64,000 nt of DNA. Source: JAQUCI01 sp034932685. GTDB taxonomy: Bacteria; Bacillota_I; Bacilli_A; Erysipelotrichales; Erysipelotrichaceae. Position numbers and translations under genes: made by a program. Below are positions 57,651 through 64,000 of the stretch, one piece after another. The notes under the pieces are model-generated. The model had not been told where the DNA came from. It was given only the letters and a program-made list of their open reading frames with translations, and searched no databases. Within the stretch, counting starts at the first letter, position 1; each line of letters opens with the position of its first letter. Location: positions 1 to 64,000 of the forward strand of contig JAYFOM010000004.1 in assembly GCA_034932685.1 (NCBI GenBank), read 5' to 3'.

Positions 57651-58898
57651 TTACCCTATTCGCTGTAGTTTTGCCATAAAGAAACCATCGGTATCATATT
57701 GCATGGGTAAAATTGTTAGTTGCTTTATTAAAACATAGTTGTTGTTATCAATGAGAAAACGCTCAATCTGTTTTTCATTTTCTTTTTTATTCAAAGTACA
57801 TGTTGAGTATATCAAAAAGCCATCTTTCTTGACCATTAGACCTGCTTTTGTAAGTAACTGTTGCTGTAATGATACAACTTGATCAAGTTCTTCCGGTTTA
57901 ATCAATAACTTGATTTCCGGTTTATGATTACAAACTCCCAAGCCACTACAAACAGCATCAAGCAATACGATATCATAACTTGCTTGTATTAAATGCTGAT
58001 CAACCAATAAAGCATCCATAACATGCGTTTTGATATTAGTGATAGCAAGTTTTTCAATCATCTGATTGATCAGCTCAACGCGATGTTGATGAATATCTAG
58101 CGCATCGATGTGTCCAGTCAACTTCATTAGTTCTGCCATGTGAATGGCTTTACTTCCAGGCGCACTACACATATCTAATACATTATCATTTAAATTAGGG
58201 GCAGCGAAAATACTGACATATTGACTAGCTTCATCTTGAATCAAGATTTCATTATTGTTGAAGTAATCTGTCACAAATATATTACCCTGAAAATAACATG
58301 CACAATCAGTTAATCTACCCATTGAGAATCGTTTATCGCTAAATATTGTTTTTTTATCAGTTTTTAGTTCATTAATACGTAAAGCCATTGGTCTTCTTAG
58401 ATTATTATGCTCACAAATAGCAATAGCTGTTTTTTCACCATAATGTGAAACCCACATTTTTATTAACCAATAAGGATGACTAGTTTTGAGTGCAATTGCC
58501 TCAAGTTTATCACTCGGTGTCGCTTTATTTTCACCCTCATTAATAAAGCGTCTTAATAGCGCATTACATAACGCTTTATACTTACCATGTTCAATTTTAG
58601 AAGCTATTCTTATGGCTTCATCAACAACCGCATACTCAGGAATCTTATCAAGATATAGTAATTGATAAATGCTCATATTGAGCAAACACTTTATCTTTAA
58701 GTTAATCTTATCATCAACATATCTTTGCCATTGATGTTCTAGATACAAGAAATTCTGCAAAGTCCCATAAACAAGCTCATTTAAAAGAGCTTGATCTCTT
58801 TGATCATCTAAGTTGATATTTCGTAATAATAAGTTACTATACCCATCATTTATCATTACATTACAGATTGTTTCAAATGCGATTTTTCTAACACTCAT
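57651..58898 (-). CDS. rsmB: 16S rRNA m5C967 methyltransferase RsmB
   Basis: A 415-residue protein. A NusB-like RNA-binding N-terminus (about 1-130) is followed by the methyltransferase domain with LDMCSAPGSKAIHMAELM (SAM site), LLDAVCSGLGV and YSTCTL, which supply the two catalytic cysteines. Its start overlaps the priA stop by one base (TAATG). In most Bacilli fmt and def lie between priA and rsmB; both are absent here. Confidence 0.95.
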   Translation of the reverse strand: MSVRKIAFETICNVMINDGYSNLLLRNINLDDQRDQALLNELVYGTLQNFLYLEHQWQRYVDDKINLKIKCLLNMSIYQLLYLDKIPEYAVVDEAIRIASKIEHGKYKALCNALLRRFINEGENKATPSDKLEAIALKTSHPYWLIKMWVSHYGEKTAIAICEHNNLRRPMALRINELKTDKKTIFSDKRFSMGRLTDCACYFQGNIFVTDYFNNNEILIQDEASQYVSIFAAPNLNDNVLDMCSAPGSKAIHMAELMKLTGHIDALDIHQHRVELINQMIEKLAITNIKTHVMDALLVDQHLIQASYDIVLLDAVCSGLGVCNHKPEIKLLIKPEELDQVVSLQQQLLTKAGLMVKKDGFLIYSTCTLNKKENEKQIERFLIDNNNYVLIKQLTILPMQYDTDGFFMAKLQRIG

Positions 58899-61075
58899 TA
58901 TTCTATCCTCAATGGATTAACATCAACCATCACATTGATATCAGGATATAAAGATGTAAACTCAGTTACGATCGTTTTAGCCGTTTTTATCAAGTAATTT
59001 AAATTCTTACTTTTAATGATTATCCTCATTCTTTTTTGTTTATAAATTTTTGTAAGCTCAGTTGGTCCCAATACCTTTAAAGCAATATCCTTTCTTAATG
59101 TTAATGCTAAATCAGTTACGACTCTTTTTAACACTTCATCTTTTTGAGTACCAAATGTGATACTAACAAGATAAGTATATGGGGGATAATTACCTGCATG
59201 ACGGTACTGCATTTCGTAAGCATAGAACATTTTATAGTCATGGCGTCTTGCGGTTTGCAAAGCATAATGATTAGGATCAAAAGCTTGGATTATCACTTCA
59301 CCAACCTCCATCCCTCTACCACTTCTACCACTGGCCTGAACTAAAAGATCAAAGGTGTTTTCAGTAGAGCGAAAATCATCGCGATATAGTGCTGAATCAG
59401 CGTTTAGGATACCTACAAGTGTTACTCCGGGATAGTCTAGTCCTTTAGCGATCATTTGTGTACCAAGAAGGATATCAGCCTCATATGAACCGAATTTATC
59501 TAATATCTTTTGGTGTGCATTTTTCTTAGTTGTGGTATCAGAGTCCATCCTTAGAATTCTAGCTTTTGGAAAAGCACTAGCTATTTCCTCTTCTAAACGT
59601 TGTGTACCATATCCCAATCTTACCCATGAGTTCTTATGACATTCAGGACAGTTTTGATCAGTTCTTGTCATTCTACCACAAGTATGGCAAATTAAACTAT
59701 TAGCATCCTTATGGTAATTTAAAGCAATATCACAATCAGGACATTTAATGACATAACCACAGTTTAAACACTGTTGTATTGGTGCATAACCACGTCTATT
59801 CAATAGCAGAATAACTTGTTGCTTAAGTTCAAGGCGTTTTGAAATCGCATCTTTTAACTCTGGAGTTATTATTTCCTTTAAACCTTTTTTTAGATAATGT
59901 TTTACATCGACTAATCGTGTTTTCGGCAATGGTTGCTCGTTTATTCGATCTGGCAATTCTATTAAATGATAAAGTCCTTTTTGCGCTCTGGCATAAGTTT
60001 CAAGTGCTGGCGTTGCACTACCCAATATTATCTTACAACCATGATATTGTCCTCGCTTGATGATAACATCACGACAATGATAACATGGTGTCTTGTCTTG
60101 TTTATAACTTGTATCATGCTCTTCATCCATTATTATTAAGCCAAGTTTTTTAAAAGGCATAAAAGCTGCGCTTCTTGTACCAACAACAACCGCAACCTCA
60201 TTTTCATCAACTCTTTTAAATTGCTCGTATTTTTCTTGATCGTTTAATGCGGAATGGTAAATTGCTACTTGATCACCAAAACGATTCTTTACCCTTGTCA
60301 TCATCTGTGGCGTTAATGAGATTTCAGGAACTAATATCAATACTTGTTTGTTTTGATCAATAACTTGTTGTGCTAACTGAAGATAGACTTCTGTCTTACC
60401 ACTACCCGTTGCCCCATGCATCAAAAAAATCTCATCATCATTATTTATGATCGTATCATAGGCTTCTTTTTGTTTTTGTGTCATGATCAAATGTTCTTCG
60501 ATCTTATATGTTTTATCGGCTTGATAACGAGCTTCTTCTTTATATATGCTAACATTTTTGAGTTTAATCAACTTCGATGTAGTGTAAGTACCATAAATTT
60601 TTCGCCATTGACTAGCAATCATATCATTATCGACTAATGCATTTAATGCGTCTATACAGGCTTGGCTTAATGACATATCCATTTTTTCTAAATGAACATG
60701 ATCAACGAACTTAATCTTACTTTGATTTGTTTTGGGACTGATTTTTGGTGGTAACATCGTTTGATAACAAGCGATACGAGGACTTACTGTTTGTTCTGCA
60801 AGCCACTTACCCAATTCATATAATTCATCATTGATTAGTGGTTTTTCATCAATTACTGCTAATATCGTCTTTAATTCAAAACCATGTTGTTCAAAATAGC
60901 TTTGTTGATCAAGTTCAGTTGAAAAAACCGTATCGACAAAGCCGATTAGTCTTTGATTGTTGAAATCAACAACAACACGCATCCCCTGTTTTAAGGTAAA
61001 CTCATCAGCTAAATAGCTGTATGGCCTATCAATCTTAAAATACGGATGTTCAATCCAAACATTAGCAACTAACAT
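58898..61075 (-). CDS. priA: Primosomal replication restart helicase PriA
   Basis: A 725-residue superfamily 2 helicase. The N-terminal 3'-DNA-binding domain is followed by Walker A HGATGSGKTEVYL and Walker B IMDEEHD. A zinc-binding insert with four CxxC pairs comes next (CLNCGYVIKCPDC, CHTCG, CPEC), and then GTQMIAKGLDYPGVTLVG. It rebuilds replication forks with DnaD/DnaB/DnaI. GAGGTGAAC precedes the ATG. It lies 47 nt after gmk, with the gmk terminator between. Confidence 0.97.
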   Translation of the reverse strand: MLVANVWIEHPYFKIDRPYSYLADEFTLKQGMRVVVDFNNQRLIGFVDTVFSTELDQQSYFEQHGFELKTILAVIDEKPLINDELYELGKWLAEQTVSPRIACYQTMLPPKISPKTNQSKIKFVDHVHLEKMDMSLSQACIDALNALVDNDMIASQWRKIYGTYTTSKLIKLKNVSIYKEEARYQADKTYKIEEHLIMTQKQKEAYDTIINNDDEIFLMHGATGSGKTEVYLQLAQQVIDQNKQVLILVPEISLTPQMMTRVKNRFGDQVAIYHSALNDQEKYEQFKRVDENEVAVVVGTRSAAFMPFKKLGLIIMDEEHDTSYKQDKTPCYHCRDVIIKRGQYHGCKIILGSATPALETYARAQKGLYHLIELPDRINEQPLPKTRLVDVKHYLKKGLKEIITPELKDAISKRLELKQQVILLLNRRGYAPIQQCLNCGYVIKCPDCDIALNYHKDANSLICHTCGRMTRTDQNCPECHKNSWVRLGYGTQRLEEEIASAFPKARILRMDSDTTTKKNAHQKILDKFGSYEADILLGTQMIAKGLDYPGVTLVGILNADSALYRDDFRSTENTFDLLVQASGRSGRGMEVGEVIIQAFDPNHYALQTARRHDYKMFYAYEMQYRHAGNYPPYTYLVSITFGTQKDEVLKRVVTDLALTLRKDIALKVLGPTELTKIYKQKRMRIIIKSKNLNYLIKTAKTIVTEFTSLYPDINVMVDVNPLRIE

Positions 61076-61099
61076 AGTTCACCTCAACATTATTATACT

Positions 61100-61124
61100 A
61101 AAAAAACTCATCACTGATGAGTTT
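61100..61124 (-). terminator. Terminator of gmk
   Basis: Minus strand: an inverted repeat with arms AAACTCATCA/TGATGAGTTT, followed by T. It overlaps the stop codon. Confidence 0.8.
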
Positions 61125-61686
61125 AATTAATATGTCTTTTAATGATGATAGAAATTAAGTCACTAGCAAGTTTTGCGTCCTCATTACATACAACATACTT
61201 ATACTGACTGATCAAATCCATTTCTTTGATCGCTTTTTGTAATCTTTCTTGGATCACTTCTTCCGATTCACTCTTACGACTACGAATTCTTTGCTCTAAC
61301 TCTTGCAAACTAGGTGGAATGATAAAGATGCTCAAAGCCTCTGGGCACTTTTCAACAACTTGTTGAGCACCCTGTACTTCGATCTCAAGTAATACATTCT
61401 TACCATCATCTCTAAGCTTATCTACATAAGCTCTTGGCGTACCATAATAATTACCAACAAACTTGGCATATTCTAAAAGTTCATCATTAGCGATAGCTGT
61501 TAAGAACTCATCTTCACTGACAAAGAAATAATCAACTCCATTACGTTCGTTAGATCGTGGTTTTCTTGTGGTCATCGATATCGAATAAGCAAGATTTAAT
61601 TCAGGATCATTAACAAACAAATCTCTTATTGTTCCTTTACCCACACCACTGGGACCGCTTATAACAATCAAAAGTCCTTTTTGCAT
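61123..61686 (-). CDS. gmk: Guanylate kinase
   Basis: A 187-residue P-loop kinase. SGPSGVGKGT lies at 10-19, SISMTTRKPR binds GMP, and NGVDYFFV follows. It makes GDP from GMP. AAAGGAG precedes the ATG, and a consensus-like promoter lies at 61706-61734. In Bacilli rpoZ and coaBC normally follow; here priA comes directly. Confidence 0.97.
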   Translation of the reverse strand: MQKGLLIVISGPSGVGKGTIRDLFVNDPELNLAYSISMTTRKPRSNERNGVDYFFVSEDEFLTAIANDELLEYAKFVGNYYGTPRAYVDKLRDDGKNVLLEIEVQGAQQVVEKCPEALSIFIIPPSLQELEQRIRSRKSESEEVIQERLQKAIKEMDLISQYKYVVCNEDAKLASDLISIIIKRHIN

Positions 61687-61705
61687 TTTCTTACTCCTTT
61701 CATTA

Positions 61706-61734
61706 ATATTAATAAGATAAAATCAACTTGTCAA
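61706..61734 (-). promoter_or_regulatory. Promoter of gmk
   Basis: Minus strand: TTGACA (61729-61734), 17-bp spacer, TAATAT (61706-61711). It lies back-to-back with the rqcH promoter. Confidence 0.75.
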
Positions 61735-61737
61735 TTA

Positions 61738-61746
61738 TGATATAAT
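61738..61746 (+). promoter_or_regulatory. Extended -10 promoter of rqcH
   Basis: TGATATAAT (TG-N-TATAAT) about 20 nt before the ATG. The -35 region is taken up by the divergent gmk promoter. Confidence 0.6.
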
Positions 61747-61767
61747 TAAAAAACAAAGGAAATTTAT

Positions 61768-63417
61768 ATGGCGCTAGATGGAATCGTAATAAATAAGATT
61801 AACGAAAAACTTCAAACGATCTTACCTGTAAGAATAACTAAAATCAATAACATATCAGACACTGAATTGTTATTTCAGATTAAAAACAACAGTGAACGCT
61901 TTTCGCTATTAATATCTTGTCATTCACAATTTAATCGCATTAATTTGACAGATAAAAAGTATCCGATTCCCAATGAACCATCTAACTTTGTCATGTTACT
62001 TCGCAAACATTTAGAAAACGGAATGCTAATCAAGATCCAACAAGGCAACCTTGATCGCTATCTTACTTTCACGATATTGACGCATAATGAAATCGGTGAT
62101 CCAATCACTCGTTTCCTCTTTGTTGAATTAATGGGAAAGTATGCCAATGTCATCTTAACTGATGAAAGCCTTAAGATATTTGATGCACTTAAACGTATTC
62201 CGCCATTTGAAAACTCACAGCGTACCATTCAACCAGGAGCTGTTTTTACCTTACCAAAAAACCAAGGAAAAAGTGATCCCTTTACCAGTCAAACTTATGA
62301 TCCTAGTATTAGTTTTACTGAGCAATTCGGGGGATTTTCTCCCTTATTAAGTCGTGAATTTGAGTATCGCATCATGCAAAATGAGTCATTTAATGATTTA
62401 ATCAATAAATTACATACATCTGATCATCTTTATATAACCAATTATCAGAATAAATTTTATTTCCATCTCATCGAACTAACACAGTTCAAAACAGTAAGTA
62501 AAAAACTACCTATCATGACAGCTTTGGATGAACTATATTTCTATCAAGAGGAAGTTGATCGTATCAGACAAAAGACGGGAGATTTATTCAAGTTCGTTCG
62601 AAATGAACTAAAGAAAAACCAACAGAAATATCAAAAGTTAACTTTATCAATGAATGAAGCGTTAGATTGTTCAAAATGGCAAAAGTATGGTGATTTGCTC
62701 TTTGCCTATCAACACATGGTGAAAAAAGGTGATGAGCTAGTATGTCTGAATGATTTTGAGACTAATGAACTAATCACGATACCTCTTGATCCCAAAATCG
62801 ATGTAAAGCAAAACGCAAAGAAATATTTTCAAAAATATAACAAGGGTAAAAAAGGACAAATTCATATCCAACAACAATTAGATATTTGTCAGAAAGAAAT
62901 AGATTATTTTATGATGATTCAAAAGCAACTTGACATGATCGATTTCAAAGATGCATTAGAGATCAAAGAAGAACTCATCAGTAATGGTTATTTACGATCA
63001 AGTGTCAAATCAAATAAACCTAAAAAGATAAGTTTGAATTACTTAACAATTAAGTACGATGAGAATACTTTTATTTATGTTGGTAAAAATAATCGTCAGA
63101 ACGAATTTGTGACCTTTAAACTGGCTAATAAAAACGATTATTGGTTTCATGCATTAGATTATCACGGCTCTCATACCATTATTAGTACTGATGATCTTGA
63201 TGAACCCAAGATTCGCTTAGCAGCTATGCTTGCGGCTTATTATAGCTCAGCCAGTGAATCAAGTAGTATTCCAATCGCATATACCAAAGTAAAAAATCTA
63301 AAGAAAGTTCCTAATTCAAAAGCCGGCCTTGTCACTATGAGTAGCTATCAAACTATCTATATTGATATTGATCAGAATCTACTGCGCCAATATATAACTA
63401 TGAAGGAGTTTGTATGA
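61768..63417 (+). CDS. rqcH: RqcH/NFACT family ribosome quality-control protein (FbpA-like)
   Basis: A 549-residue NFACT protein. It has the NFACT-N domain (1-about 200), a coiled coil (about 270-420) and the NFACT-R domain (about 430-520; KNDYWFHALDYHGSHTII). RqcH binds obstructed 50S subunits and recruits tRNA-Ala to add alanine tails. Older annotation calls it fibronectin-binding FbpA. AAAGGAAAT precedes the ATG. It ends in TGA, overlapping the next ATG by 4 nt. Confidence 0.94.
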   Translation: MALDGIVINKINEKLQTILPVRITKINNISDTELLFQIKNNSERFSLLISCHSQFNRINLTDKKYPIPNEPSNFVMLLRKHLENGMLIKIQQGNLDRYLTFTILTHNEIGDPITRFLFVELMGKYANVILTDESLKIFDALKRIPPFENSQRTIQPGAVFTLPKNQGKSDPFTSQTYDPSISFTEQFGGFSPLLSREFEYRIMQNESFNDLINKLHTSDHLYITNYQNKFYFHLIELTQFKTVSKKLPIMTALDELYFYQEEVDRIRQKTGDLFKFVRNELKKNQQKYQKLTLSMNEALDCSKWQKYGDLLFAYQHMVKKGDELVCLNDFETNELITIPLDPKIDVKQNAKKYFQKYNKGKKGQIHIQQQLDICQKEIDYFMMIQKQLDMIDFKDALEIKEELISNGYLRSSVKSNKPKKISLNYLTIKYDENTFIYVGKNNRQNEFVTFKLANKNDYWFHALDYHGSHTIISTDDLDEPKIRLAAMLAAYYSSASESSSIPIAYTKVKNLKKVPNSKAGLVTMSSYQTIYIDIDQNLLRQYITMKEFV

Positions 63418-64000
63418 AGCTAACTGTTCTAGTTGATAACAATACATTCATTGATAAATACTATCTAGCAGAACCCGCATTATCATATCTAATCAAAGAT
63501 GGAAATAGTATGATCTTATTTGATGTTGGGTATTCTGATGTATTTATGATAAACGCTTGTAGGATGGACATCGATCTATCTTTTATTGATCAAGTTGTAT
63601 TATCACATGGTCATAATGACCATACTGGTGGTTTAACTTATCTATCACAACTCACTCAACCAGTAAAGCTAACCGCTCATCCATTAGTGGATCATCCTAA
63701 ATGCTTCGCTGATCAAGATGTTGGTTGTATGATCAAATTAAAGGATTTACCAAACAATTTCAATTTAAATCTTACAACTACTTTATATCAACTATCACCT
63801 AATTTAACCTTTCTTGGTGAAATTCCACGCATATTTGCTCATGAAGGATTTCCTTTAGAAAATGATCATTTGCTTGATGATACAGCCGTTATTTATCATC
63901 ATAATGATGTTTTATGGGTGATCACTGGTTGCTCTCACAGTGGTATTTGCAACATTTGCGAATATGCAAAAAAAGTAAGTGGTATTAATCATATTACTGG
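63414..64000 (+). CDS. Metallo-beta-lactamase-fold hydrolase, 3' end beyond the window
   Basis: At least 195 residues, open to the window edge. The zinc-binding SHGHNDHTGG appears near residue 63-72, and a later ITGCSHSGICN motif marks the subgroup related to the 7,8-dihydropterin-6-methyl-4-aminobenzene-phosphate synthase. Members hydrolyse varied phosphate or ester substrates; function is not assigned. AAGGAG precedes the ATG at 63414, which overlaps the rqcH TGA (ATGA), so translation is coupled. Confidence 0.85.
   Translation, partial: MKLTVLVDNNTFIDKYYLAEPALSYLIKDGNSMILFDVGYSDVFMINACRMDIDLSFIDQVVLSHGHNDHTGGLTYLSQLTQPVKLTAHPLVDHPKCFADQDVGCMIKLKDLPNNFNLNLTTTLYQLSPNLTFLGEIPRIFAHEGFPLENDHLLDDTAVIYHHNDVLWVITGCSHSGICNICEYAKKVSGINHIT

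Noticed and set aside
176..64000. Possible Mollicute genetic code (TGA = Trp)
   Set aside because: Many full-length genes have TGG tryptophans and end in TGA (dnaI, rqcH), and no frame needs TGA read-through.
1..64000. CRISPR array, rRNA operon, prophage or intact insertion sequence
   Set aside because: I saw no regularly spaced direct repeats, no rRNA sequence, no phage structural or integrase genes and no complete transposase.

Overview
This 64 kb window is an A+T-rich piece of a low-G+C Gram-positive (Bacillota) chromosome. The helicase-loading pair DnaB/DnaI, RNase HIII, MutS2, CvpA, YitT, Spx, PrkC/PrpC, RqcH, a ComK-like protein and a T-box leader all point to the Bacilli side of the phylum. 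TGA is used as a stop (dnaI, rqcH), so the code is standard and this is not a code-4 Mollicute. Thinned-out gene clusters (mreCD without mreB, the gmk-priA run without rpoZ/coaBC/def/fmt, murI-yfcE without rdgB) suggest a somewhat streamlined, possibly host-associated lineage such as Erysipelotrichales or a neighbour. That placement is inference. About 85% of the genes lie on the minus strand.

Layout: 0.2-5 kb holds a double-SIS protein, hemW, a MazG-like pyrophosphatase and lepA. 5-8.3 kb is an NAD salvage operon (pncA-pncB-nadD plus an NrtR-type Nudix regulator). 8.4-9.4 kb holds a GntR/UTRA regulator and tRNA-Arg(TCT). 9.4-16.4 kb is a repair and wall run: cvpA, mutS2, uvrC, a VanY-like protein lacking its zinc ligands, murI and a phosphodiesterase; rnhC is divergent. 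17.4-22.2 kb is an accessory island: nanE, mannose-family PTS IIC-IID-IIB without IIA, an M28-like membrane protein, and a divergent XRE regulator facing three identical-type palindromic operators. An ISL3-like transposase remnant follows.

22.6-39 kb is housekeeping: cutC, comEB, rhomboid, rluD, lspA, two aminopeptidases, dUTPase, pyk, pfkA, dnaI, dnaB, coaE, mutM, polA and a ZnuA-fold lipoprotein without metal ligands. 39-47.4 kb is envelope and division: mreC, mreD, radC, a 41-aa membrane peptide, a HAD phosphatase, a GT2 glycosyltransferase, a three-gene DUF2089/SHOCT-like cassette, ftsZ, a degenerate ftsA and spx. 47.5-52.7 kb holds an amino-acid permease, T-box-trpS, yitT, a ComK-like gene, RidA with a 12-cysteine tail, a 48-aa membrane protein and rpmB. 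52.7-61.7 kb is the gmk-priA-rsmB-rlmN-prpC-prkC-rsgA-rpe run. 61.8-64 kb has rqcH and the start of a metallo-beta-lactamase-fold gene cut by the window end.

The least ordinary items are the RidA protein with a metallothionein-like tail and its small membrane partner, the DUF2089 cassette with a consensus promoter and perfect palindrome, three zinc-protein folds that have lost their zinc ligands, and the operator-decorated PTS/nanE island. I translated several genes that are too short or too close to the edge for an ordinary ORF call (1-32, 41374-41499, 52093-52239, 63414-64000). Start codons were moved to internal ATG/TTG positions wherever a clear ribosome-binding site supported it.
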